A program made the position numbers and the translations under genes. Below the pieces are notes generated by a model that saw only the letters and a list, made by a program, of their open reading frames with translations, ran no database searches and was not told where the DNA came from. From contig BBFS01000023.1 in assembly GCA_001313365.1 (NCBI GenBank), forward strand, positions 1 through 53,210: a DNA stretch of 53,210 nt, given 5' to 3'. This DNA comes from Paenarthrobacter nitroguajacolicus JCM 14115. Lineage in GTDB: Bacteria; Actinomycetota; Actinomycetes; Actinomycetales; Micrococcaceae. This document shows positions 18,464-29,629 of this stretch, one piece after another. Each line of letters starts with the position of its first letter. The stretch's first letter is position 1.

Positions 18464-19311
18464 GTGAAAGATGAGAGACGCAAAGAACTGGGGGCTCTTC
18501 CTAAGGACCCGCCGAAACCAGGCCCTCCGATCGGACTACGGGTTGCCGCCTGTGGGGGCGATCCCGCGAGCGCGGCCTCCGCCGGGAAGAGATCGCGTTC
18601 CTCTCCGGGGTCAGCGTCACTTGGTACACCTGGCTGGAGCAAGGCCGTGACATCAGTCCCTCGCGGCAGGTCCTTGAATCCATAGCGCGGGCGCTGCATC
18701 TCTCCGATACCGGGTTGAGCTACGTGCTTTCCTTGGGCGGATACTCATCCGCCCTGCCCAAAGGACCGGTCGCGGCCGACGCTCCGGCCCATGTGCAGCG
18801 ACTTTTGGACGCTTTGGACCCCCAACCCCTCCTACGCTTTGTCCCCCGGATTGGGGGGGCATTGCCGGGTGGAATCGCGCATACGAGGCGCTGTACCCCC
18901 CCAACATCGGAACGTTCGATGCCTCGGACCGGAACCTGCTGTGGCTGGTCTTCACTGACCCCCCCTACATCCGCGATCTGCTGCCCGACTGGGACGTCAC
19001 GAGCAAGCGCTTCCTTGCTGAGTTCAGGGCAGAAACCGGGCAGCGCCTGGGCGACCCCCGATGTGGAGTATCAGGTAGGCCGGCTTAAGGACGCCAGCCC
19101 GGAGTTCCAGGAAAGCTGGGACCGCTACGACATCCTCGGCTTCGAATCCCGCGAGCGGCAGTTCCACCACCCCCCAGCAGTTGGCGTCCTGCACATGGAG
19201 CACCATCAGGTCTCACCCTCTGACCGGCCCGACCTTCACATCGTCGTCTACACGCCGGCACCGGGGGGGAGTGACGCGGGCGAGCAGATGCAGCGGCTGA
19301 TGGGTGTCTGA
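18464..19311 (+). CDS. XRE-family regulator with MmyB-like ligand-binding domain (frameshifted)
   Basis: Corrected, it reads KDERRKELGAFLRTRR, then the helix-turn-helix GLRREEIAFLSGVSVTWYTW and LEQGRDISPSRQVLESIARA, followed by an MmyB-type C-terminal domain (WNRAYEALYPNIGTFDASDR, LLWLVFTDPYIRDLLPDW, ending GEQMQRLMGV). About 275 residues, the usual size. MmyB domains resemble PAS folds and bind fatty acids. Starts at GTG and is divergent from ilvD. Frame breaks at G/C runs near 18500, 18540-18580, 18851-18857, 18896-18902, 18960 and 19265. Target genes unknown. Confidence 0.83.
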
Positions 19312-19342
19312 TGTACATCAGGGGACCCCGCGGGGCTTGCCT

Positions 19343-20451
19343 TCAGCTGGGCTCCCTCTTGTTCAGGACGAAATCCGCCGGCGCCGACGCGACGCCGTTT
19401 GCCTGGACTACTACGTAGTGCTGCCCCGGGTAGTAGGACCGGGTTGTTATTGGGCGGAAGGAATGGGTTTTTCTGACAGTGACGGTCTCACCGGGCCCAA
19501 TCCGGCGGGACGTGAGCTTGAAAGTTTTAGCGCTTACCGTGCCGTTGGCCCGCTGGAAACCGATGGAATAGTCAATGGCTGCTTTAGCGGGCTGGGGGGG
19601 CTTCATTCACCACCTCGGCCGAAAATTCCACGGTTCCGTCCCATGCCACTGAAGTGTGGAGGATTCGAGCTCCGTAACCACGAGCTGGCCACCCGAATAA
19701 CCCAGGAGGCCGAGTGCGTCCGGATTGCCTTGCTTGACCAGGGTCCTGAGTCCATGGCGGATCACCTTAGGTGTCGTGGCATCGGGTTTTCCTGACCAGC
19801 GGCGCGCAGTAGCTATCACCAGCTGCGGATCGATCCGGCTCAGATCGTTGAGATGGTTCGCCGCGGAACGCCGAACGTATTCGGCGGGATCTTGATAGGT
19901 GGCATCCAGGATCCCCTGCGTTGCTGTTGGATTGGCCACAAGCCAAGGAACTCTTTTGGCCCACGGCAAGTAAGCGCGAGAGCCTCGGTAGCGAGCCGGC
20001 GGACGTTTTCGTCGTCGTGATTCGTCCAGGTTTGCATGGTCGCGATAGCTCGTTCCGGCCGGGCAGCTATGAGGTCACGGATGGCGAACTCTCCCGTTAG
20101 CCTGCTGGTTAGGCGGGACAGGATTGCAAGAGCGGCATCAAAGTCCGCGAGCGACGCCGATTGCAGGGCCCTCCCGGTCACGACTTCGGTTGCCGGCCAG
20201 ACCATCCATCCCGTAAACCGAGGGTCGTCGAGAGAATCCAGCATGACCTTCTCAACAGCGAGGTAGCCTGCCGGCAAGTCCTCAAGGAGCGCATCCCTGA
20301 CGACATCAACACGCTGCCGGAGGCGCTGCCCGCCAAGCAAGTCACGTGAGCGCTCCAGTGTTGGCAGCTCAATGTTGGGTTCGGCGCTCATCAGTATGGA
20401 GCGCAGTTCGGTGACCACACTGGAATTGATCAGCTCATCCATGGCGCCCAT
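19343..20451 (-). CDS. AlkC-type DNA alkylation-repair glycosylase
   Basis: About 369 residues built of HEAT-like repeats: MDELINSSVVTELRSILMSA, TGWMVWPATEVVTGRALQSA, ARPERAIATMQTWTNHDDEN, WLVANPTATQGILDATYQDP and YVRRSAANHLNDLSRIDPQL. The C-terminal third (IDYSIGFQRANGTVSAKTFK ... RPITTRSYYPGQHYVVVQA) is an Ig-like beta domain, as in the AlkC-alpha group that removes N3-methyladenine/cytosine. The start has GAAGGAG upstream. Frame breaks near 19985 and 19598-19604. It ends 31 bp from the XRE stop on the other strand. Confidence 0.8.
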
Positions 20452-20528
20452 ACGTTTTCTCCTTCGCCGGTGTTGCCATGGTAGGCGATGGGAGTGACAA
20501 CAAAAGCGCGCTGGCAACCCACGTTGAA

Positions 20529-21823
20529 CTAGCGCGCAGGTGGGGAAGCGAGGGGGTTGTCTTTCGAGCTGCGACGATTCGGGAGCTGTAGCCTTTTCGG
20601 CTGTAATTCGTCCCAGGATCACCACCAAAACCAGAGCCACAATCACAGGTATACACACAGAAAGAACAATGGTGCCCGTATCTACGCCGACGCCGATGAG
20701 AATTCCGCCGAATATCGGGCCCACTACCGACCCGAGTCGCCCCAATGAAGCTGCCCACCCCACTCCCGCGGTCACGGTTGCTTGAGGATACAGAGACACC
20801 GCCACCGCCGCCTGGCCGATCATGCCGGCTTGGAGCCCAAGACCGACGCCACCGAAGACGATCAGCAACAGCGCCTTATCCGGACCGAGGAATGCGGAAA
20901 TGACGAGAACGCGACGGCTGCTGCTGAGGTCCAGGCCAAGACTGTGGTCATCCGGCGTCTGCGTGATCCCAGAATCAGCACACAGGCGCCAACGATGCTT
21001 CCTACGCCCAACGCCGCCGATCCTAACGGTGCCAGACCAAGGCCGAAACCGTAGCTCGTAAGCAGGGTGGGCAGCCACGAGGAGAACACGTAGTAAACGG
21101 CGAAGATAAGGAATGAGAAAGACCACAGCAGAAGCGTCCTGCTCCGTACAGGCCCATCGAAAAGGCGGGCAACCGCGGCGTGGCGCTTGGCCGCTGAAGG
21201 ATCCATGGGAGTGATCGAGGGGTGTTTGCCCGACAGGCCGATCCACAGGAACGGCAGGAGCACGCCTGAGGCGATGGCTCCGAGAATGAAAACCCATTCC
21301 CACCCGAGCGCATTTGTGACAATACCCCCGCCGAGTCCAGCGATGAGGCCCCCCCGAATGAAATGCCTGTCATCACGACCACCGCAATCGACTGGCGCAA
21401 ACGCGACGGATTGACAGCGGTCGCATGTGAGACAGCCGCAGGCAGCACGGCCCCCTAACCCCCAGCCCGGTCACGAAGCGAAGGATGGTCAGCTCCACTA
21501 TTGAACTTGACCACGCCGTCAGCAGAGAACCAACGGTGAAGAGCACAACGGCGGAAAAGATGACATTCCTTGTGCCCATTTTTGCTACTAAGCGTCCTAC
21601 CGCCATGTAACCGAGAGCCACGCCAGCGCTCGTAAATGCGAGGGCCGGGGGTGAAATGGGCGGGCTCAACTCCCCCCCATTCCTTGGATATCGACGGTAT
21701 GGACACCCCCCCGAGTGCGACGGTGTCGTATCCGTCAAGCACTACAGCGGCCAATGCAAGGCAAAGCACCCACCAATTCGGCTTGATCTCATGTTGCATT
21801 TTGGGTTCGCTCATCGTGTCCAT
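20529..21823 (-). CDS. MFS transporter, aromatic acid:H+ symporter (AAHS) type
   Basis: About 431 residues, twelve helices. The N-terminal NWWVLCLALAAVVLDGYDTV is the AAHS-type first helix with the DGYD motif; then GVALGYMAVGRLVAKMGTRN, FVTGLGLGAVLPAAVSHATA-like and AALGVGSIVGACVLILGSRR. Relatives take up benzoate, protocatechuate or similar acids. With a G5 run near 20550 shortened to four, the frame ends at 20529 before the AlkC start. Frame breaks near 21660-21711, 21460, 21349 and 20930. No catabolic genes adjoin it, so the substrate is open. Confidence 0.85.
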
Positions 21824-22042
21824 TGGACATCCTTAAGTTGTGAGGGCTTCGAAGTCGAAGCAGGGTATGCCGTCCGGGAACCATCGAGGTGCATAATTAC
21901 TCATTTTCTTGATGCCATGTATCTTAGCATTGTGATTCTATAACGTGAGCTATTTCACGCATCAGTCGCTTTGGCAGAACGATGTGGCCTCCACAGGGCA
22001 ATAGCTGTACAAAAAATCCACAATTCGGCGCACTATGGAGGC

Positions 22043-22930
22043 ATGAACGCTCCCGGCGCCAACGGCTTTGCGCAGGGTGGTTCCGGTAGCTTCGGGGGGG
22101 CTGGCCTGCACCCGTGGTGCCGTTATGTGGCTTTGGGCGACTCATTTACCGAAGGTTTGGGCGATCCTGAACCCCCGGAGCCCCCGGCGGCCTCCGCGGC
22201 TGGGCGGACCGGGTCGCGGAAGAATTGGCCACCGGTCACGAAAATTTCGCCTATGCGAACCTGGCCATCAGCGGGAGGCTGCTTCACGAGATTCTCGAAG
22301 AGCAGGTGGGTCCGGCCATCGAGCTCCAACCTGATCTGATCACTCTTAACGCAGGCGGCAATGACTTGCTGTTCCACAGGAGCGATCCGGACAAACTTGC
22401 CCTTGAACTGGACGCGGGCGTGGAAAGACTGGCCTCGACCGGCGCTACGATCGTGCTCTTTACCGGCCCCGACTGGGGGGGTGCGACCCCGGTGCTGGGC
22501 CACACTCGCGGCAAAGTGGCGATCTACAACGAGAACATGCGGGTAGTTGCCACCCGCCATGATGCCCTGATCGCAGATCTTTGGGCGCTACGCCAGCTCA
22601 CGGAACCTCGGATGTGGAACGCGGACCGGCTGCATTTCTCGCCGCTGGGCCAGCACACCATCGCCATCATGGTGCTCGATATCCTCAATGTTCCGCATAC
22701 CCTGGAACCTTTGGCACCCAAGCCCCCCCTACCGAGCGCAGCTGGCGTGAGGCGCGGGCGGGCGACATCATCTGGCTCGGGAACATCTCTTCCCGTGGGT
22801 GGTGCGGCGCCTGACGCAACGAAACGCCGACGACGGACGGCACCCGAAGCGACCCGAGCCAGGCCCTGTCTTTGGGGGGGCAAGCATGCCTCCCGGGGCA
22901 TACGTAGGGCTGGACCCGCGTATCGACTGA
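22043..22930 (+). CDS. SGNH/GDSL-family hydrolase
   Basis: About 290 residues. Block I is YVALGDSFTEGLGD, block II lies in FAYANLAISGRLLHE, block III is LITLNAGGNDLLFHR and block V is ADRLHFSPLGQHTIAIMVLD (catalytic Asp/His). The N-terminus is Ala/Gly-rich without a signal peptide, so it is probably cytoplasmic. Frames change near 22170-22190 (should read EPGAPGGLRGWADRVAEELA), 22725 and 22866; the corrected end is MPPGAYVGLDPRID. Divergent from the MFS gene across 219 bp. Substrate unknown. Confidence 0.85.
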
Positions 22931-23094
22931 GACCAGGCATGAAACGCTCGACTACTCCGTGTCGCAGCTATGGAGTCCGTCACCCTTTACCGCGCCTGTA
23001 GTGGTGTTGGCTGGATGAACGCTAAAATTTCACTTGCCGCAAGTACAAGCCCTTCGGCATCAATCCGCGTTGTATTTCTTAGGAGCGCCATACC

Positions 23095-24702
23095 GTGAGT
23101 GGGGGGGAACCGACCAGTCATGACGGCAGGTAGTACCCCCAGTCCTCATCCCGGCACTTCAGCAGCCACCAACCAGCCTTCATCCACTACGACGAAGGCC
23201 CCCCAAAGCCGGCAGTTCCTGCAACAAAGCCCGTGGCGTACCCGGCCATTTTGCAGGGGTTTCTCGGTTCGCTGTTCATGTTTGCAGGGTCCATTGGCAT
23301 CGGATGGATCGCCAACGGATCCCCCCCGATGATCCGCCACCCCCATAGTCATTGCCCTGCGCACTGAGGCTGGGGGAGTAACGATCTCCGCCGTCCTCCT
23401 TACCGTGGGCGCCATGGTACTGGTTCGGTCCTGGCTGAGGTTGGGACAACGGATGGGCAGTTGGGAGGGGAACTCCCTCAAACCGATCGTTGCAGCGATC
23501 GGAGCATGGTCCTTCCGTTGCTGTTCGCTGTGCCCGTCTATTCGCGTGACGTCTACGCGTATATAGGTCAGGGCCGCCTGATGATGGAGGGCCAAGACCC
23601 TTACGACGTCGGCATCTCGGCTTTGAACAACTGGTTCGCCTTGGGTGCGGACCCGGCCTGGGCGGAAGCCCGCACTCCGTACGGGCCCTACTTTTGTGGA
23701 TGGCCCACGCCGTGGTGGCCATTACGGGCGCCCAGCCGGACGTCTCAGTCCTGCTGTTCCGGCTTCTGGCCGCCGGCGGGGGGGTGCTGTTGTGCGTTGT
23801 GTACGTCCCCCAAACTCGCGGAGCTTCACGGGATCAATGGTGCCCGGGCGCTCTGGATTGCCGTGGCTAATCCACTCTTCCTCATCAGCTTCGTCGCCAG
23901 CGCCCACAACGACGCCATCATGGTGGGCTTCGCGGTAGCGGGAACCTACTTCGCAGCCACAAAGCGGCCGCTATTGGGCATCCTGTTGGTCACACTTTCC
24001 ATCGGAATCAAACCGGCCACCGTTTTGTTGCTGCCCTTCATCGGCTGATGTGGGCCGGTGCCGGGGCGTCCTGGCCGCGCAAGTTCGGAATCTGGGCCGC
24101 GACCGCGAGCATCAGTTTCGCTGTCCTGGTGATCAGCGGCATCCCTTACGGCATTGGCCTGGGCTGGGCCTGGGCCATCACGGACCCCACTCCCGGGTTC
24201 ACCGGCTACTCGCCGTCGGGATTCCTCGGCCAGCAAATCGAGTTCCTCGGCAACGCCTGGGCCTGCCTGGCAATGCAATGGCGGACGTCCTTCGAGCGGC
24301 CATGAAGTGGGGGCGCTGTGGCCCTGGTCCTCGTCCTGATGTTCCGCGGAGACCACTCCCGCGTGGTGCGGCGCATGGCCCTCGCCTTCGCAGCTATCGT
24401 GCTGCTCTCCCCCCATCATTCAGCCTTGGTACATTCTCTGGTTCGTCCCCTTCCTGGCCGTGACGGGGGGGATCAGGGACGACTGGCAGATGCGGTGCCT
24501 CTACGTCGGCGTGACATTCTTTGTGGTGTTCGGCGCGCAGGACCAGTTGTCAGTCTGGTCCTTCGTGGAGGTCTCCGTGGACCTGTCCTCGCTGGCATTC
24601 GCATCGCGCTTCTGTTCGCGTTCTACCTGGTGTTCCTGGACATCCATACCCGCAGGCTTCTGGTCCAAGGCAAACTGTCGCGCTGGGTGGGGGGCAGACT
24701 GA
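23095..24702 (+). CDS. mptB: Polyprenol-phosphate-mannose-dependent alpha-1,6-mannosyltransferase
   Basis: About 530 residues, a GT-C membrane glycosyltransferase of MptA/MptB type, which adds alpha-1,6-mannose to lipomannan on the outer membrane face. The GT-C acidic motif YSRDVYAYIGQGRLMMEGQD is clear; then TPYGPYFLWMAHAVV-like, IAVANPLFLISFVASAHNDA, IGIKPATVLLLPFIGLMW and ILWFVPFLAVTGIRDDW. The start is probably GTG 23095 (AGGAG 9 bp upstream); ATG 23120 is an alternative. Many frame breaks (23101-23107, 23200, 23323, 23695, 24045, 24415, 24680). It converges with two GT87 genes. Confidence 0.82.
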
Positions 24703-24735
24703 CCGTCGCCTGCTCCACCGCCCTCCGACTATCCG

Positions 24736-26041
24736 CTAAAGCGCTTTCGGGACCGCCGGAGCGCCATCCCGGTTCACGCGGCGTCCCAATTCAATGGTCC
24801 TCTGCACCGACCACCAGAGCAGTACCACCAGCAAGACATTCCGGGTGGTGAGCACAGCGGCCATGATCGGGTGGGCGTGGATGAGCGGGGTGTAGAACAG
24901 CGGATAAATCACGAACGTGGTCATGGCAATCCCCCCCATCAGCAAGGCAGCCGGCACCTTCCAACGGTTCCAGTCGTGGGTCAGGCCTGCAATGATCACA
25001 GGGGCCAGCCAGATGATGAACTGCGGCGAGCCCACCTTGTTGAACACGATGAACGCCGTGGTCATCATCAAGGCACCCTCGAGGAACAGTTCCTCGCGCT
25101 CCGCTCCGCGGTTGAGTGCACGGATCAGCAGGATGGCGGCGGCAATCGCGGCAACTATCAGCAGCGGCTGCATCAGGAACGCCGCAACCTCAGCACCGGG
25201 GCCGTAGACCTCTGTGGAGTTGATGGCTGTATTGTCGGCCATTTTGGATCCGGCGATGTTGAAGACGCTCAGCCACACCCAGGGCGTGGAGAAAGTGGCT
25301 TCCAGCTGCATGCCGCGCTCGCCCTGGTTGATCAGGAAGTCCAGGATGTGGCTGAAGCCACCAGCGAGGTAGGTTCCTAACCTACGACGGCGGTGACGCC
25401 TACCCCCCGGCAGCGATCATCTGCAGCCGGTTGCGGGAAGCGATGATGATGGGTACCAGCACCGCTGCAGGCCACACTTTGATCCACGTTGCGATGCTCA
25501 ACAGGACGGAGGCAACAACCGGCCTTTGGGCAGCGCAAATCAAGGCAATCAAAACAATGGAGGTGGTGATGCCTTCAACGCGGGCAAAGCTGAGGTATCC
25601 CATGAACATTGTGAAGAACAGCCACCACCATGCGGGCGCGATCCCGGTGACCCGCCGTGGGCCACGCGTCAGGTACCAGAGACCCAACGCGTTGAGGGCC
25701 GTGATCAGCAGGGTCCACATCAGCAAGTAGAGGTCCGGACCGGCAATCCCCCCCGCCAGGAAAATGGGAATCTGGGCCAGCACTGGATAAACCCAGGGGC
25801 TGATCTTCCCGTTGAGGTTCTCCGGGTTGTAGCCATCCATCGCCCACTGGCGGTATTGCTCAGTGTCGCTGAAGGTGTTGCCGCTGAGGAAGAAAGAAGC
25901 CATCCAGCACAGGAAGTAGAAATGCACCACGGCGAATCCCCCCCACCACACGCTGGAGGGGCGGGCGAACCACGTTACAACTGCGGGAGGAAGGACACGG
26001 CTGCGGATACGGACCAGCTGGTCGAAGAACGTCGCGGAAAT
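24736..26041 (-). CDS. GT87-family (DUF2029) membrane glycosyltransferase, copy 1
   Basis: About 435 residues with many hydrophobic helices. Key stretches: WGGFAVVHFYFLCWMASFFL, SGNTFSDTEQYRQWAMDGYN, ASVLLSIATWIKVWPAAVLV, GERGMQLEATFSTPWVWLSV and TAFIVFNKVGSPQFIIWLAP. GT87 enzymes use polyprenol-phosphate mannose. It is a clear paralogue of the next gene. The start is unclear: AAGGAG lies 7 bp before an ATT at 26041, suggesting a rare ATT start or a base error; a GTG slightly upstream is possible. The frame breaks near 25405-25420 and perhaps at 25370. Confidence 0.75.
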
Positions 26042-26042
26042 C

Positions 26043-27359
26043 TTAGTGCTCCTTGCCCGCTGGTGCACTGACCACCGAGGCTTACGGCCCAGTGAATACA
26101 GGCGACGCGCCGACCAGAAGAAGAGGACCACCAGCAGGACGTTGCGGATGCTCAGGACCAGGGCCATCCAAGGATTGTTGTGACTCAAAGCATCGTAGAA
26201 GAGCGGTAGATGAAGTAGGTGGCAACGGCGATCACTATCAGCATGGTGGCCGGAACGCGCCACTCTTTCCAGTTGTGCGCCAGCCCTACAGCTACAGCCG
26301 GTGCAAGCCACACCATGAACTGCGGTGAGCCCACCTTGTTGAAAACGATGAACGCGGTCACCAGTGTGAGGGCTCCTGAAAGCAGGAGTTCTGTCCGGTC
26401 CACTCCGCCGTTGAGCTTGCCTTGGTGCAGGGCCCAGAAGGTCAAACCCGCGACGGCGGCCGCTGCCAGCAGGAGGAGGGGGGGCTGCATCAGCACGGAC
26501 ATGAACGCAGTGCCGGGTCCGTCCACCTGCATGGAGTTGATGTCAGTGTTCATATACATGCGGGAATCCCCGACGCCGAGGACCGACAACCACAGCCATG
26601 GGGTGGTGAAGGTCGCTTCGAGCTGCATGCCGCGATCTCCCTGTTGTGTCAGGAAGTTCAGCAGCTTGGGAACGGCACCAACTGCCGCTGCCAGCCCAAC
26701 CACAACCGCCGTCGTCGCAATTCCTGCCGCCACAACGTGCAGGCGTTTCCTGACCACTGCGAACAGGGCCAGCATCACGGCGGCGGGCCACACCTTCACC
26801 CAGGTGGCGATGCTCAGGAGGACGGACGCGACGAAGGGCCGGGTGACACCGTAAACAAGGGCCACGAGGACTATGGGGCAGTTAGTCCGTCAACGCGGGC
26901 GAAGCCCAACCAGCCCATGAGGAAGACGAATACCAGCCACCACCAGGCAGCCGGGATTGCTTCCTGCCGGCGGCCGCGGTCAGTGAGTTTGAGCACCGCC
27001 CAGCCGTTCAGCAGCGTGGTGAGCAGGACCCATAGGAAGAAGAAGGGGCCAGGACCGGCTACAGCTGCCAGGCCCATGGGAATCAGCGCCAGGATGGGGG
27101 TAAACCCACGGGCTGGGTCCCCCCCCGGTGAGGTTTGCTTCGTCGAATCCAGCCAGCGCCCATTCACGGTAGATAAAGGTGTCGCTGAAGGCTTCGCCGC
27201 GCAACGAGAGCACGGCCCCCCCGAAGACCAGGAACACCAGGTGAATCACTACGAAGCCCCCCACAGCAGGCCCCGCGGGGGGGAGTTCATGCGTGCCGCC
27301 AACCTCGCTGGGATTGTTTTACCGCGGATTTCCGCGAGCTTACTGAAAAAACTGTCCAT
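26043..27359 (-). CDS. GT87-family (DUF2029) membrane glycosyltransferase, copy 2
   Basis: About 438 residues. MDSFFSKLAEIRGKTIPARL starts the protein after AGGAAG; then WGGFVVIHLVFLVFGGAVLS, RGEAFSDTFIYREWALAGFD, ASVLLSIATWVKVWPAAVML, GDRGMQLEATFTTPWLWLSV and TAFIVFNKVGSPQFMVWLAP. It shares order, length and motifs with copy 1, and the two abut (stop at 26043). Corrected end: KPR-SAPAGKEH. Frame breaks at the runs 27255-27290, 27120-27126, near 26878 and near 26205. Likely mannosyltransferases for lipomannan or related surface glycans with mptB. Confidence 0.75.
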
Positions 27360-27479
27360 CAACGAAGAACTTCCTGGCTAGGTGGGTCCTTGCCTCAGCA
27401 ATCCCCCCCAATTTTCTTGGGACCGAAAAACCCCCCCGCATGCTACTTTACGCGAGACACCCAAACGCCCGGCAGTTGC

Positions 27480-28609
27480 TTACCCCCCCGCGGGCTGGGC
27501 TTCCGTCTGCGCGCGTATGCTCCATGCGGACCAATCCAACGGGTGAACGGAGGGGCGGCCCAGGAGATAACCTTGCGCTGCTGTGACCTTCAGCGCGGTG
27601 ACTTCATCAAGCTCGGCTGCAGTTTCGATGCCTTCTGCAATGATGTCCGCGCCGATCTCCCGGGCAAGTTCCACGATGGCCCTGGCCCGGATTTTCTGAC
27701 CGTCGCTGCTTTCTATTCCCTCAATCAAATGGCGGTCCAGCTTGATGATGTCGGGGGCGCAGCTGTTCAATCCGTTCCATGGAAACCAAAGCTGCACCGG
27801 ACGCACTGATGGCGAGCCGCAGGCCCAGGGTTCGCAGTGGCCCCAGGCCGTCGTCGCCGGTTTGCCCTTCCACGGATTCCAAGCTGCCCGTCAGTTCAAC
27901 AATGATCCTGTCCGGAGCCAGTGCTGCTGCAGCAAGAAGATTCCGCACTCGGGGGGGTCATTGGACGTTGCGGGGGGGTGAGGTTAAGCGCCACGGACAT
28001 GTTGTCCGGGACGTCGTGCGCTGCCGTCAGGGCGCAGTGCAGTGCGGCAATTTCGAGTTCCGTGCCCAATCCGGCTGCTGCGGCCTCGTTGAACCACACA
28101 TCGGCTCCGGCCCCATCCTCACCAACGAACCTGGTCAGCGCCTCTACGCCCACCACCTCGCCTCCAGGCAGTGCATGGACGGGCTGGAAAGCTGTCAGCA
28201 GGAGTTTGTCCGCCAGGATCGACTGGATGCCTTCGCGGACCTCATGGCTAACAGGGACAGATACCGTCCGGGCTGTGTCCGAAGACTCCAAGTGCAGGCT
28301 GGCAACTTCACGCTGAACCGGGACCTTGGCCGCAGAACCCGGCGGCTTGCGGGTTTCGAGCAAGTGCTCCAGCAACGCACGCTCCGGGTCGTCGGGGGGG
28401 CGTGCCTCAATCAACGCGCGAAGGTTTTTCCTTGCTCCTTCGCTCCGGGCATCACTGTCGGCAAGGATGGATTCAATGATATCCAGCACTTGTTCGCGCA
28501 TGGTCATGTCTTCGCTGGCCGGCGCCACAACAGCGTCATCGGCCGCCGCAGCGCCATCCTTCGGTGAGCTGCCGCTTTCCGGTTTAAAAGAGCCCGCGTC
28601 TTGAGCCAT
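27480..28609 (-). CDS. EAL-domain protein, probably catalytically inactive
   Basis: About 376 residues. A Pro/Ala-rich acidic N-terminal part (MAQDAGSFKPESGSSPKDGA) is followed by an EAL domain: TAFQPVHALPGGEVVGVEAL, NEAAAAGLGTELEIAALHCA, DIIKLDRHLIEGIESS and ADIIAEGIETAAELD. The usual DDFG Asp pair is replaced by LAISASGAALVSM, so c-di-GMP hydrolysis is unlikely and a c-di-GMP-binding or protein-interaction role is more plausible. AGGAA precedes the ATG. Frame breaks near 27765 and 27952-27977; the stop at 27480 follows QPAG. Confidence 0.82.
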
Positions 28610-28727
28610 TAATTATTCCTTTGTGTGTCCCCCCCACTGGCAAAGCCAGCCATGACATGACCTCCACGAAAACGTGTGGGCCTTGTCACGAATCTTACAG
28701 AGGAATCAGAGCATCCGAGACACCGCA

Positions 28728-29603
28728 ATGACTCCTGACAAGGGAAAACGTGTCCTTGGACGGCAAGCCCTGACATGCTGGAGGGTGACATCCATTTCAA
28801 CGGAATCACCCCCCCGCACCGCACTCAGTTGGAAGCTGCTGCCGGCGGCGTTGCTTTCCTTGTCCGGCGTGCCGCTCTTTGCGATGGGCAACGAGCTGCT
28901 CGGCTATGGCCTGCTGCTGGCGAGCGTGGCCACCGCGGCTTTCATCGACCACCGATTGATGCGACACCTCGCATTGATTGCGGCGGGCATGACCATCTTC
29001 AGCTTGGTACCGCTCAACGCCGACCTCAGCACAGAGCACATGGCCCTCATGGGCGGTGCCCTGGCATTGGCTGTGCTGGTGCCATGCTGGTGTCCCGGTT
29101 CGCCTACCGCGAGGACATCATCAAATTTCCCGTGAACACCGGCCGCAAGTGGCCCTTGGCAGCGAAGCTGTACCTGATAGGCGTGGTGGCGCTCGGTTAC
29201 TTCATCCTGCCGGTGTACCTGATCCGGACAGGTGTTTACCAAAACTGGCCGGATGCTTCAGATCCCGATATCTTCTGGCGGCTCTTCCTTGGCGTCAACG
29301 CGTGGGTATCTGGATGAACTATTCTTCATCTGCACCACCTTCACCCTGCTGCGGCAGCATTTTCCGGACTGGCTGGCCAACCTCCTGCAAGCCGTGGTGT
29401 TCTCGTCATTCCTGTGGGAGATCGGCTACCAGTCGTGGGGTCCGCTCCTGACGTTCCCATTCGCATTGCTGCAGGGCTACACCTTCAAGCTCACCAAGTC
29501 ATTCACGTACGTGGTGTCCGTGCACCTGCTGTTCGACTTCGTGCTGTTCCTCGCGCTGGTGCATGCACACAACCGGGACTGGCTGCCGATCTTCCTTTAC
29601 TAG
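28728..29603 (+). CDS. CPBP-type intramembrane protein (frameshifted)
   Basis: About 290 residues, roughly eight helices. Segments: LSWKLLPAALLSLSGVPLFA, RKWPLAAKLYLIGVVALGYF, then in corrected frame GIWDELFFICTTFTLLRQHF, FALLQGYTFKLTKSFTYVVS and VHLLFDFVLFLALVHAHNRD. The D/E-E...R motif and the late HxxxD/N motif fit the CPBP (Abi) family of membrane proteases, though the first motif is DELFF rather than EE. G residues appear lost near 29082, 29304 and 29316. The start is uncertain; GTG 28785 is possible. It precedes the MarR-carotenoid region, convergent with MarR. Confidence 0.62.
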
Positions 29604-29629
29604 TCCGGCTCTCTGAATCGGCGGCGGGC

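Noticed and set aside
19840..21303. 487-codon minus-strand frame covering the AAHS transporter and AlkC
   Set aside because: It is a chimera of true and false frames produced by indels; the two real proteins have their own starts, stops and ribosome-binding sites.
27390..27480. C-terminal extension of the EAL protein beyond 27480
   Set aside because: Shortening the G7 run keeps the stop at 27480 in frame; the longer reading passes through several inflated runs and has no domain pattern.
27779..28567. 262-codon plus-strand frame
   Set aside because: It is antisense to the EAL-domain gene and has no family features.
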